Below, in pieces: positions 21,133 to 31,724 of a stretch of 64,000 bases of DNA. The notes under the pieces were generated by a model. It ran no database searches. It had not been told where the DNA came from and saw nothing but the letters and a program-made list of their open reading frames with translations. A program made the translations under genes and the position numbers. Position 1 is the first letter of the stretch. Each line of letters opens with the position of its first letter. The stretch spans positions 51,553,501 through 51,617,500 of the forward strand of contig CM065804.1 in assembly GCA_033398695.1 (NCBI GenBank). The letters run 5' to 3'. This stretch comes from Orobanche coerulescens (taxonomy: Eukaryota; Streptophyta; Magnoliopsida; Lamiales; Orobanchaceae).

Positions 21133-21347
21133 CTTGGAGTTAAATAAGTAGCAAAAGCCATACGAGGATCGGTCAAGAAAAGAACAATCACAAGTCGAGA
21201 ATCAAGGGTACGATACAAGGAATTAATGAGCAGAGGAAGAAAAACTTACGGACACCGGTAGTAATCGGAATCATGGCGGCGTGACGATGATGTGCAAAAC
21301 AAAACACCACAAGACCCGATAAACCGACAAGCCTAGGTATCTATAAA

Positions 21348-21364
21348 CCTAGTGCTCGATACCA
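21348..21364 (-). other. primer binding site of Tekay A
   Basis: On the minus strand TGGTATCGAGCACTAGG follows the 5' LTR after a 5-nt gap. It matches the start of the tRNA-iMet-type site (TGGTATC.GAGC) used by many plant retrotransposons. Confidence 0.8.
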
Positions 21365-22652
21365 TTTTACGTAACACCCTCAAGATATTCGAGGTATATT
21401 ACAGTACCGTAAATCCCTATATGGGACCCACCAGTGAAACGACATCATACTCATCGACTCACATAAGCGACAAACCAAAACCATGTCATAAAGACGCAAA
21501 AGCAGAATAATCCACCCGGTTTGCGGCCAACCATAACATCATCAATCAACACAAACATATAGGCAACAATACAATCCGGACGGACAAGAACTCTTAAGTA
21601 CTGTACAACCATTAGTTCAAAAGCCACAAAAGATGAAAAGACAAAAAGACATTAAGACGTCACTTAGGCACAATCATCACGCTCGGCCATCATCCGCATC
21701 TTGGTCAGTAGCCCGTTCGTCTCGATGAACGACACTGAAATTCATAAAACGAATTTCCCCAAAACGGGTCCCAGAAGGGGTTAGCATTTACGCTAGTACA
21801 AGTAACGGATGAACAACTTACATCTTACACATATAGTAATGCATGCAATAGAAAACCGTTCAAAACACTCATTTAAAATGCCAATATCAAATCACATTTG
21901 TAAAATTCACCACAATTAACCGTCGATCCACACCTCCGTGGACCCCTACCGAGACCGTCGGATCTAACCCGTAGTGGTTAAAATCAAAGCTCGTCGATCC
22001 TAACCTCCGTGGACCCCTTCCGAGTCCCCGTCGAGTCTAACACGGAGTGAGCATACACACGCACCCAATTTCTCATAAAAAACTACTATGTCAAGATTGT
22101 AAGTTCATAAGGATACTTGCCTCGATTAATTAGACGATGACACGAGCGGAACGGAAGAGTTGAACACGACCGCAAGGAACCGGCGGAAATGAACCTAACG
22201 ATTCGAATAACACAATCACAACCAACTCTAGACGATTATGGAAATGGAATACACCCGAAACCCGCCTACGATTCATGTATATTCGTATATAAACAACAAC
22301 GAGGGCGGACCACAACCAAACCCTCTCGATTCCGTAAAAATCACGAAATATACCATGAATCCGTAGGGAAACTAAGAATACCAACAAGATTAATAATATT
22401 CATCATGAATCCATCAACGAAACGGAACGGATCGGAAGAAAATCCCAAAACCCCAAATTATCCAAAAGTAGGGTTCTAAGAGATTACCTTGGATTTAGGA
22501 TGAGAAACACAAGTGGATGATGTTAGTCTTACACCAAGAACTCAAGCACAAGGATCTCAAGTGATTGGAAGAAGAAAATCGCCTCAAATCGTCTCTGGAG
22601 TCGCTCGGCGCGGAAAGAGGAAGAAATGAGATTTTGTGATTATCTCGGTCAA

Positions 22653-22676
22653 CTCCTGGTTTATATAGCCGAGGAG
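22653..22676 (-). promoter_or_regulatory. TATA box in a bulged inverted repeat (Tekay A, right LTR)
   Basis: CTCCTGG (22653-22659) and CCGAGGAG (22669-22676) pair as CTCCT/AGGAG plus GG/CC with one bulged base, around the same TTTATATAG loop as in the left LTR. Both arms have changed but the ability to pair is largely kept. Confidence 0.55.
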
Positions 22677-23195
22677 TGTTAGCGCACGCTAAGACCTCAA
22701 GGTTAGCGTGCGCTAACGGATAGGGTTACAAACCCTCTGTTAGCGTCGATCCGAAGCAGGTTTTGGCGTTAGCGTGCGCTACCATACATGCGTAGCGTGC
22801 GCTAATAACCTCTCGGTAGCGCGCGCTATCGACCAATAGCGTGCGCTACTCGAACATCGGCCGAGTCCGGTAGCTAACCGCCCAAACCTCACACGACCCG
22901 TTAGCGTGCGCTACCATACCCGGCGTAGCGTGCGCTAACTAGCATCGATTGAGTTCGGTAGTAAAGCGCCCGATCGGGCAGTCACACTAGCGCGCGCTCT
23001 TGAACAATTTAACGTGCGCTAGTCTCCCGACATTAGCGTGCGCTAGGCGAGATAGCGTCGCTAATCCGATAGTCAGGAGGGGAGCTGAATCGCCACTCCC
23101 GTGGCTAAATCGTTAGCGTGCGCTACGAATTAAACGTAGCGTGCGCTACTAATGGATTTCTAGCGTGCCCTATACAGGAAATTTAGCGTGCGCTA
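22676..23195. promoter_or_regulatory. array of TAGCGTGCGCTA palindromes (Tekay A, right LTR)
   Basis: This corresponds to the array in the left LTR, with about fifteen recognisable copies. One unit (near 23052) has lost bases to read TAGCGTCGCTA, and another (near 23161) has a single change. Confidence 0.75.
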
Positions 23196-23439
23196 GATAC
23201 AGAATATAAACGACCCAAAATACCGGGTTATGAACGAAACGTCAAACGGAACACCTCAAAACGTATCATAGCATAGTATGAATCCACGGCAACCCCGAAA
23301 CGGCGGTTCCGCACAACAATTACGAGAATCAGATCAAAAGATAACGGAAAAGTTACACTGAAGGATACTCGAGGGTCACTAAAATCGAGAATTACACCGG
23401 AAATACAATTACAAGGGAAAGAAAAATGCGGATATTACA

Positions 23440-24238
23440 CTTCCATCTGTAGCAAAGTATCAATCTTTGCATTGATGGATTGAAGGTCAGGAGTGACCTG
23501 TGATGCAAGCGTCTCTCCAATGGCATCCTTCAGTATTTGTCGAATCAGTTCAGTCATCAGAGGTGAGATCTGTGATGGCGGAGAGTGCTCGCCTGAGCCT
23601 TCTGCAAATGAGCCACTAGACTGCAGGCTCCTATCTGCAGCTGGTACTCCAGATTGGGTCTTTTCTGTGGTCCCTGATCTGGAGTCCTCAGCCAACTCGG
23701 CGTCCAGGCTGGTATACCGGGCAGGCGCCCCAGCCCTGTCTGCAGCCTCCACTTTTGGCTCTTTCTCTGGCTCCTTTTCCTTCTCCTCTTCTTCCTTTTC
23801 TTCCTCATCTTTTTCTTTTTCTTTCTCAGCTCCTTTATCTCCTCCTTCATCTTCATCATAATTATTATCATCATCCTCTTTCCCATCTTTTTCTCCTTCA
23901 TCCTCATCATATTTTTCACCTTCATCATCATCATTCTCTCCTTCATCATCTTCCTGTTCTACCTCTTCCCCTTCTTCTTCTTCATCAATCAACTCCTCTG
24001 TTTTCTCCACTTCTTCTGACTGTTTTTCAACTAAAATATTTTCTTCTTCTTTTCTCTCTTCCTCCTCCTCTTCTTCGTCATTTATGACAATGACTTCCTC
24101 ATCTTTTTCTCCATTTACTTCTTCAATTCTAATTTCTCTCTCTTCTTCCTCCTCTTCTTCTTTTCCAAATGAACCATCAAAAATACTATACATATTGGAA
24201 TGGATGAATTGGTCCATGTTGGTTTTAAGATGAGACAT
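23440..24238 (-). pseudogene. Sirevirus ORF3 copy A, acidic part
   Basis: A 267-codon frame with 'MSHLKTNMDQFIHSNMYSIF', long E/D tracts, then 'AGAPARYTSLDAELAEDSRS', a Ser/Gly-rich stretch and 'MTELIRQILKDAIGETL'. It stops at the Tekay junction. The pair copy is 10377-11142. The encoded segment is very acidic and likely disordered or coiled coil. Overlapping ORFs on the other strand or frame are low-complexity shadows. Confidence 0.74.
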
Positions 24239-25135
24239 GAACCAATTCTCCTGGAGGATTAAAATTATGTCTGATTCTTTACAAAAATGAATCAGTACCT
24301 CCTCTGTGGCTTGGGGATATTCCCAACCACTGGTTTCAATATAAGACTGAAGTTCCGTAAATGACAGTGTTTTGAAAAACTTTCACTCTTCAAAAATGTT
24401 AACAAAGGAGTGTTATAAGGCTTGTGGTTTAACAAGCTGTAATTGTTCAATGGACAGGTTGAAAACATTGTTGTCCAGTAGGTTAAATGTGTAATTGGCT
24501 TCAGGGATTGAGATGATTAAACCTGCTTCTTCCTCCTCGGGAATGTATGCTGGAGAGAGGACAGCCACGACCTGAGTTTCTGTGCTACTGAGCAGCCGTC
24601 TTCAGTGAGTAGGTGACTGCCGCAGGATCGGCATGATGATCTCGATCGCTGCCCTGACTTAACTGCAGTCGCCTGGGCCTCTTGGGAGAGGGTTCCGGAG
24701 ATGACTGCATGATGGATGGTTCTCCAGGGGCTGGTCCCCTTCTCCTGAATCGGACAGATATGGGAGTGTTGTCTGACTCGGAGTCTGACTCGACTGCGGT
24801 TGGGTTGACGGCTGCAGGTAGGTCCGACTCGCCTGATGAATAATATCTGGGGTAGGTCGTTGAGTCAGACAGCTCTTTCAACATCTGAGCTGCTCTTCTG
24901 TTGTTCCCTAACTTCCTCAAAGTTTCTTGGTCCAGATGACCAAGTCTCTTGTTGGTGTGGAAGGGGTCAGTACTTCCCTTCGCCACACTTGTCTTTTCAA
25001 GGATCCAACTCAGCTGCGTTCCAAACGCCAGCCTGGATCGGAATCTCTTTTCATCAGAAAGCCATTCGGCTTTGTTGACTTCTCGAACAAGCTGCCTAAA
25101 AATATAGTCAGCCCAATCAATTGCCTCGTCTTAAA
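24239..25135 (-). pseudogene. Sirevirus ORF3 copy A, middle part
   Basis: A frame at 24986-24585 encodes 'DPFHTNKRLGHLDQETLRKL' and a Ser/Asp/Pro-rich region. From 24584 to 24239 the sequence encodes 'GLIISIPEANYTFNLLDNN' and 'SFTELQSYIETSGWEYPQAT', with stops between. Frame changes link it to both neighbours, so ORF3 was probably one long protein. It matches 11143-12023. Confidence 0.7.
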
Positions 25136-25711
25136 TCAGTGCTCCCAGCACCATGAACTTCGCCAACAACAGTTGGTCGTAACTGCCGGCCATACCATAC
25201 CCATAATGATTTTGTTGGTTATATCCAACGCATATCGATAGACCTTCTTAATCTCGCTTCTTTTGGCGTTGAGTTTCAACTTCTCCGACTGATTGTCCGC
25301 CTTGATTTTCAACCAGGTGTCGACTGCTTTCTGCTTGAGGGCTTCGACAGCTAAGCCACGGTGTTTCATACCGAAAACTGTACGAATCGACTCCGGCGAT
25401 ATGTCGACTTGTCTTCCGCCAACTGTGCTCTGAATTCCTGCCTGAATCAAATGGGCTTCGCGATAGAACGCGATAACATCCTCCTTGTACAAATGTTGAG
25501 GGCTGATGTCCAGGAATGGGTATATCCCATTTAGCTTCATCGATCGGATTAGGTCAAGCACGTCATAATTTTCTAGATTTCCTTCCAATAAACCTTTGAA
25601 ATCAACGACCAGAGAGAAGATATTCTGGTCCTTGACCGCCTTCATGTTAACGCCTTCGAAATACGATTCCATTTCTTCAAACAAAGGATTTTTAGCGTAT
25701 TTGGAGTTCAA
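25136..25711 (-). pseudogene. Sirevirus ORF3 copy A, N-terminal domain
   Basis: A 191-codon frame without a copy elsewhere in the window. It includes 'FYREAHLIQAGIQSTVGGRQ' and 'VDISPESIRTVFGM', which resemble the 'putative plant transposon protein' (Transposase_32-like) family as I remember it; a profile search would decide. The first ATG is at 25672; the frame is open further upstream without an ATG. The last 20 codons, after 'NKIIMGMVWPAV', look frameshifted. It lies about 520 bp after the pol stop. Such a third ORF downstream of pol is a Sirevirus trait. Confidence 0.65.
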
Positions 25712-26234
25712 GAATTTTTGCTCTGTAAATCTAGGGTTTTGAAATACTGGTAAGCGTAAAAGATAAAGTGAAGAGGTTTTCGTCCTTATAAAGAAGATGA
25801 AAAGACGTATGGATTAAATTATTATTTCTTTTGAAACGGTGGTACGCCTTTTGAGATTCTATTTAAATTTCAAATTTGAAACGGTGGTCCAAGTTTTAAT
25901 TTTGAAATTTGACGGTTGGTTTTAACTGGCCACCGTGGAGGTCGATTTATCAAGTGATCGCCACGTGTATTTAAATGCCACTTGCGAACCAAAAATTAAT
26001 ATAATATTATTATACATATGGCAGATAATAATTAAATATTCAGAGGTCGGTTGAGTTTAGAAAACTTAGCTGGTTTGACTGTTGACTGTTCTGCATCAGG
26101 TTAGTTGACTCCATGGACTTCTCGCCTGAGATTCTGATTAGCTAGGTTCCTTTGTTTGTCCTTCGTCCTCTTGCCTGCATCAGCTAGGATCTGATTCCTT
26201 TAATTAGCTGGGTCCGTCCTTCCTCTGAGATGCT
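25712..26234 (-). other. spacer between pol and ORF3 (Sirevirus)
   Basis: About 520 bp without a convincing frame, partly AT-rich (25985-26040). It would be the 5' leader of ORF3 or carry a splice acceptor if ORF3 is made from a subgenomic RNA. I see no promoter I can defend. Confidence 0.5.
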
Positions 26235-27629
26235 TCAGCTTGCTTCTGTACTAGATTCCCAATCTAGTAATCCAAGAATTCTGCTCAGCTCCAAAAACCT
26301 TTCTTCTGGCAGAGGTTTGGTAAAGATGTCAGCTATCTGGTAGTCTATGCTGACTCTCTCAACTCTGACTCTCTTGTTAAGCATGTGGTCTCTGATGAAG
26401 TGGTGCTTAACATCAATGTGATTGGTCCTCGAATGCAAAACCGGATTGTTGGTTATTGCAATAGCACTATTGTTGTCACACCAGATAGGGACTTCATTGG
26501 CAATTATATTATAATCCCTCAGCTGTTGTCTGATCCATAAGATTTGTGCACAACAGCTACCTGCAGCTAGGTATTCTGACTCTGTGGTGGAGATAGAGTT
26601 AGAAACCTGATTCTTGCTAAACCAGGATATCAGTCTGGTTCCTAGGAATTGGCACGTTCCACTAGTGCTTTTCCTATTGATTTTGCATCCTGCGAAATCT
26701 GCATCTGAATATCCGGACAGCTCGAAGTTATCATCCTTGGGATACCATAGTCCAACATTGACTGTAGACTTAAGGTACTTAATTATCCTTTTTGCTGCAT
26801 CTAGATGTGACTGTTTCGACTTAGATTGGAATCGCGCACAAACTCCTACGGCATAGGATATGTCAGGGCGGCTTGCAGTGAGGTAAAGCAATGATCCAAT
26901 GAGTCCTCTGTAGTGGGTTGAGTCCACTGATATGCCTCCCTCATCTGCATCTAGGTGAGTACTTGTGCTCATAGGAATTCTTGCTGGTTTGGCTGATTCC
27001 ATTCCAAATCTCTTGATTATATCTTTGGTATACTTAGCTTGGTTGATGAAAATTCCATTTTCCATCTGCTTAACTTGTAGTCCGAGGAAGAAGTTAAGCT
27101 TTCCCATCATACTCATCTCAAATTCTCCTTGCATGAGGTTGGAGAATTTCTCACATAGCTCTGGATTGGTTGAGCCAAATATGATGTCATCCACATATAT
27201 CTGGACTATTAATATGTGGCCTTCGTGCTCCACTCTGAATAGGGTCTTGTCCACCTTTCCTTTGCAAAAACCAATCTTCTCAAGAAACACAGACAGTGTT
27301 TCATACCAAGCTCTTGGTGCTTGCTTAAGTCCATAGAGGGCCTTCAACATCTTGTAGACTTTGTCTCCTTTGACAAAACCTGGGGGTTGCTCTACATAGA
27401 CTTCTTCTTCTAAGATGCCATTTAGAAAAGCACTCTTTACATCCATCTGATAGACTTTAAAATCTTTGAATGCAGCATATGAGAGGAATAGTCTGATGGC
27501 CTCTAATCTTGCAATAGGTGCATAGGTTTCATCAAAATCTATTCCTTCACACTGTGCATAACCTTTTGCAACGAGTCTGGCTTTATTTCTAACAACAGCT
27601 CCGTCTTCATCACTCTTGTTTTTGTACAC
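26235..27629 (-). pseudogene. Sirevirus pol: reverse transcriptase and RNase H
   Basis: A clean 464-codon frame with the copia-type RT (RVT_2): '[20 protein letters not shown]' at the start, '[20 protein letters not shown]', the YVDD active site at residue 145 (27186-27197), then RNase H with '[10 protein letters not shown]', '[10 protein letters not shown]' and 'IWCDNNSAI'. It ends '[13 protein letters not shown]...' and TGA/TAG-terminated at 26235, the usual pol end. It is in the same frame as gag and integrase; only a TAG at 27630-27632 separates it from the upstream pol segment. Confidence 0.92.
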
Positions 27630-29576
27630 CTATTTGGTGCCAATAACCTTCTTGTGATCTGGTCTGTCTGTTAGTTCCCAAACTTTGTTCCTTTCCATCT
27701 GCTCCAGTTCTTCTTGCATGGCATTTATCCAAGAATAATCTTCTAAAGCTTGTTCTGTTGTTTTAGGTTCTATCTGAGACATGAAGCATGAGAACATAGC
27801 CATGCCTACGGGTAGAGTTGACTGTCTTGTCTTAACTCCATCAGTCAGCTTCCCGATGATTTGCTGGATTGGATAGTCTTTGAGCCACTTGGGGATATCG
27901 TCTTCTTCTGGGTCTGTTCCCCCTGTTGAATTGCTCGGGTGGATTTCTGCATCAGCTGGGTTCTGGTCTCCTTGGTCTGCAGCTGGATCAGCTACCGTCT
28001 TGTCATCTGCAGGTTGGGTCTAACCTGCAGATGAGTCTTTGTCGGCTACAGCTGGGTCTTCATCAGCGGCAACTGGATCAGGTAGGTTTGGTGGTCCTGT
28101 CTGATCTGCAGTTGGGTCTTCAGCAGCTACAGTTGGATCTTCCGGCTGGTCTGCAGGTGAGTCCACCATTCCAGTGTCATGTACAATGACTTCTTCAAGG
28201 GTTGCTGATTTGAGCTTGTTCTCAATTAGCTCAACTTGCTTCCTGTACTCAACAGTAGATTCACCAAAAACAACATGGGGTGTTTCCTCCACAACTAAGG
28301 TTCTTTTGTTAAAAACTCTATATGCCTTGCTTCTTTGTGAGTATCCCGTAAAGAGACCATCATCAGTTTTAGTATCAAAGGCATTTAGTTGTGTTTTACC
28401 GTTGTTGTGGATGAAACACTTACAACCAAAAACGTGAAAGTAAGCAACAGTAGGAGTTCTATTATTCCAAACCTCATAGGGTGTTTTGCCATGTCTCCCT
28501 ACTATCATACTCCTGTTCTGAGTATGGCAAGCTGTGTTGACAGCTTCAGCCCAGAACCTCTTGGGCAGGTCCGCTTCTGCAATCATGGACCTTGCTGCTT
28601 CCTTCAGGGTTCTGTTTCTTCTTTCAGCAACGCCATTCTGCTGGGGAGTCCTGGCTGCAAAGAGCTCATGCTGGATCCCATTCTGATCGCTGTAATCAGT
28701 GATCGCCTTGTTGAGAAACTCTCCTCCTCTATTTGATCTGATCTTGATGATGGATAGGGATTTCTCATTCTGGATCCTTCTTAGCAGCTCAGGTAGCTTG
28801 GTCAAGGTTTCACTTTTCTTATACAAGAAGATAATCCAAGTGTACCTTGAATAATCATATACTACAATAAGTGCATGCTTTCGGCCGCTCAGGGTCCTTG
28901 GTTTGATAGGACCAAATAGATCCATGTGGAATAGATCTAATATCCTTGTTGTGAGAGTTGTAGGCTGGACTGGCTTGAATGATGCTCTGGTCTGCTTTCC
29001 TTTCTGACAGGCATCACAAAGCACTTCCTTCTTGAATGCTTCATCTGGAAGTCCTCTGACTAGCTTCTGAGAACTAATCTTGTTGATGGCTTTGAAGTTC
29101 AGGTGACATAATATTTTGTGCCACAACCATCCGTTCTCAGCTACTGTCTTGGATAGAAAACAGGAGTTAGGTGTTCTTGTGTTCCAATCTATCATGTAGA
29201 CATCTCTCCTTCTGAATCCTTGTAGCTTCACTTCTCCAGATAGGATATCTATCACCATAAATTTCCAAATGGTGAAGACTACTAGATTCTTCTCATCACA
29301 AAACTGGATTATGCTCAGGAGATTGTACTTGAGCCCTTTGACATAGTGAACTTTGGATATTACAATATTTCCTCGGTGCAGCTCTCCAAAGCCCTTTGTT
29401 TGTCCTCTAGAGCTATCTCCAAAGGTTACATCAGGACCTTTTTCTTTGGTGTATTTGGACAGCATCTTCTTGTTCCCGGTCATGTGCCTCGAGCATCCAG
29501 AATCTACAAACCATTCTTCACCTCCAAAGTTTGAATTTGTGGAGATGTGGTTGTAGTCCTTCCACCTTTTCTGCAA
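27630..29576 (-). pseudogene. Sirevirus pol: protease and integrase
   Basis: The frame opens right after the gag stop with 'MQKRWKDYNH' and has protease (FVDSGCSRHMTG, near residue 25), the pre-integrase zinc motif ('WHKILCHLNFKAINK' ... 'CDACQKGKQ'), and the integrase core ('HMDLFGPIKP', 'QQNGVAERRNR'). The second catalytic position reads N (AAT, plus-strand 28731-28733) in 'IRSNRGGEF', where this family normally has D. A TAG at 28020-28022 breaks the acidic, Asp/Pro-rich linker before RT, and a second TAG is at 27630-27632. There is no frameshift. Confidence 0.9.
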
Positions 29577-31646
29577 TTAAACAAGCAGAGATTTAGGTAC
29601 CCAAATCTGTGTGGGTCCTCCAGGGTTAGTTGGTTTCCTGGAGAATTGATTTCTCCTTGGGTCATAGAAATTGTTATTATTATTACCCTTATAAGGTGTG
29701 TAAGGTCGAGCTCTGAATCTCCTATTGGGATTGTATACCGGATATTCCTCAAAATATTGATAGTGTGGGCCATATCTAAATCTTGGCTGAGACCATTTAT
29801 TAAATCTTTGAGGTCTCCACACTTGTTCATTTTGGAAATTAGGATAGCCTTGAGGTTTCCATCTGCCCCTCCCATTTTGAAATCTGTTTTTAGGGAGTTG
29901 TTGATAATGGTGGGCATGTTGTCTGGGCTGCTGCTTTTGCCTGGGCCATTGCCTAGTCGCTTGTCTAGGTAGCTGCCTTGTGTAACCTGGCTGCAGCCTA
30001 GACTTGTGACTTGGCTGTTGCCTATTTTTAAATATCGGTTTATATGTAGGCTCAGCAGTCGAGACAATTGTTTCTCGCTTGATAAAAGTGGTTTTAGAAC
30101 TAGAGGGAGTGTGAGGATCATATCCAAGGCCTGATCTGGAATATAGTGGCCTTTTATTAGTACACAATTCTTCCACAGTTGAAGACGCCTTTAGGGAGGT
30201 TATTTCCTGCGCCTGAGTCTTATTTGTCTGAGTCAACTTAGTAAATTCGTCTTTGACATGAGCAAGTGCAGCTGATTTTTCTTTAAGTAAAACAGTTAGT
30301 CGATTTATCTCAGTTGTATTAACATCATCCTGGTTTTTCAAGTCAGCTGCAGTTATCTCAACCTTATTCAGTTCTAGGCTGAGTTTTTCAAAATCATTTT
30401 TCAGCTGCCTATTCTCATCTTGCAGCTGAGTCTTCTGGGCTGATACAGCTAGGTGTGCAGATTTAAGTGTCTCAAAATCTTTAAATAGCTGATTTACAGA
30501 TTCGTGCAGATCCATATCTTGTGACATGGCTGAACTGTTATTTGAACCAGAGGGTTTTGATGTTACCTCTTCATCAGCTAAGTTGGCCATCAGGCAGTCA
30601 TACTCTTCATCATCATCAGAAAAGAATCCGCTGCTTGATTCTACATGCTCCTGATCTTCTCCGATGAGGGCCTTCCTTCTATCTTTTTTTCTGCCCACCT
30701 CCTTCTTGCTTTCGTCCTTCTTGAGATCAGGACAGTCGATTTGGACGTGTCCTGTCTTGTGACAATTGTAGCACTCCACCTTCCAGCTTCTGGCTTTCTG
30801 ATTTCTCCTGGGATTCTCCTTATAATTTTTCTTGTATTTGGAGTAGTTTTTCCGGAAGTTGCTGAACCTTTGCATAATGAACGCCATTTCTTCCTCAAAA
30901 TATAATGGATTTGGAGGCTTTACATCAGCTAGGCTCTTGGCGGGGGTCTCGGCTGCAAAGGCTATTCCCTTCTCTGCAGGCTCAGTTGAGGATGAACTTG
31001 GAAGCTCGAATTCATAAGCTTTTAGATCAGAGAACAACTCTTGGATGTTTATCTTATTGAGGTCCTTGGATTCTCTCATGGCCACTGCCTTCATGCTCCA
31101 TTCAGGATTGAGAGATCTTAGAACCTTCAGCGCCATCTCCCTATTGCCATAAGATTTGCCGAGGGAGTTGATTTCATTGATAATCTCAGTGAACCTTGTG
31201 TCCACTTGGTCTATGGATTCGCCATTCTTCATTTTGAAGTTGTCAAATTTTTGAATAGCAATTGACAACTTGTTTTCCTTCATCAGCTCCGTTCCTTCAC
31301 ACATTAGGGCTAATGTGTCCCATATTTCTTTGGCATTCTTGCAATTCTTGATCTTGACCATGGTGGATTTGTCAAGAGTTTGATATAGCACATCTCTGGC
31401 CCGGTTATCAAGATTGGCCAACTTTCTTTCTTCGGGAGTCAGCTCTGTCCTCTTCTTTGGAATCTTCTCTGGCTTCCCTGTTGCGATCTCCTCTGCAGTG
31501 TTGTCCTTCTCGAAGATGAATGGACCATCCTCTATGATGCACCACATGTCATCATGGATTGACGATAAGTGTGCCTGCATCCTTATCTTCCAAAGATCAT
31601 ACTCGTCAACGGAAAACATAGGGAGTCTAGAATGCATATGTTCCAT
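29577..31646 (-). CDS. Sirevirus gag (689 aa, intact frame)
   Basis: A complete frame starting at ATG 31646, 62 bp after the primer site. The N-terminal 210 residues are a copia Gag domain (DUF4219/UBN2-like, with 'YDLWKIRMQAHL' and 'MCEGTELMKENKL'). A zinc knuckle, CYNCHKTGHVQIDC, is at about residues 292-305. A coiled coil rich in L, K and E spans about 378-482. The last 190 residues are a basic Q/R/P/N-rich tail. It forms the particle and binds the RNA. The frame ends in TAA at 29577-29579, and pol continues in the same frame with no spacer. Confidence 0.9.
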   Translation of the reverse strand: MEHMHSRLPMFSVDEYDLWKIRMQAHLSSIHDDMWCIIEDGPFIFEKDNTAEEIATGKPEKIPKKRTELTPEERKLANLDNRARDVLYQTLDKSTMVKIKNCKNAKEIWDTLALMCEGTELMKENKLSIAIQKFDNFKMKNGESIDQVDTRFTEIINEINSLGKSYGNREMALKVLRSLNPEWSMKAVAMRESKDLNKINIQELFSDLKAYEFELPSSSSTEPAEKGIAFAAETPAKSLADVKPPNPLYFEEEMAFIMQRFSNFRKNYSKYKKNYKENPRRNQKARSWKVECYNCHKTGHVQIDCPDLKKDESKKEVGRKKDRRKALIGEDQEHVESSSGFFSDDDEEYDCLMANLADEEVTSKPSGSNNSSAMSQDMDLHESVNQLFKDFETLKSAHLAVSAQKTQLQDENRQLKNDFEKLSLELNKVEITAADLKNQDDVNTTEINRLTVLLKEKSAALAHVKDEFTKLTQTNKTQAQEITSLKASSTVEELCTNKRPLYSRSGLGYDPHTPSSSKTTFIKRETIVSTAEPTYKPIFKNRQQPSHKSRLQPGYTRQLPRQATRQWPRQKQQPRQHAHHYQQLPKNRFQNGRGRWKPQGYPNFQNEQVWRPQRFNKWSQPRFRYGPHYQYFEEYPVYNPNRRFRARPYTPYKGNNNNNFYDPRRNQFSRKPTNPGGPTQIWVPKSLLV

Positions 31647-31708
31647 TATAAAATGAGAGTAAAGATATATCTCAGATATAGATCTGGTTCGTGAAATAAA
31701 TGAACCAA

Positions 31709-31722
31709 CCGCTCCGATACCA
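31709..31722 (-). other. primer binding site of the Sirevirus
   Basis: TGGTATCGGAGCGG on the minus strand starts two bases after LTR3. It is the tRNA-iMet-type site with one difference (TCGG for TCAG). It shows that 31725-33132 is the 5' LTR. Confidence 0.85.
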
Positions 31723-31724
31723 CT

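Larger units (their letters stand above)
14444..23439 (-). mobile_element. Tekay-type chromovirus A, complete but decayed
   Basis: This is a full-length Ty3/gypsy element on the minus strand, inserted in Sirevirus ORF3. It has LTRs at 14444-16539 and 21370-23439, a primer site (21348-21364), gag, protease, RT, RNase H, integrase, chromodomain and a polypurine tract (16540-16551). The domain order and the motifs DSGATHSF, FIDD and '[12 protein letters not shown]' fit the Tekay/Del branch. The polyprotein has many frameshifts, some of which may be sequence errors (see findings). Confidence 0.92.
21370..23439 (-). repeat. Tekay A 5' LTR (2070 bp)
   Basis: Same organisation as 14444-16539. The first base of the terminal TGTAACA is changed to C (CGTAACA at 21370). 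It ends GGATATTACA at 23439. Donor-like GGCAAGTATC lies at 22112-22124, the TATA hairpin at 22653-22676, and the palindrome array at 22676-23195. Many differences from the left LTR are one- to three-base gaps near CTG, CAG or CCGG. Confidence 0.92.

Noticed and set aside
22130..22479. ORFs in LTRs (22130-22479, 50972-51190, 44543-44731, 49885-50148 and similar)
   Set aside because: The same open frames recur in several LTR copies on either strand because the DNA is conserved as LTR; they have no domain and no consistent start.
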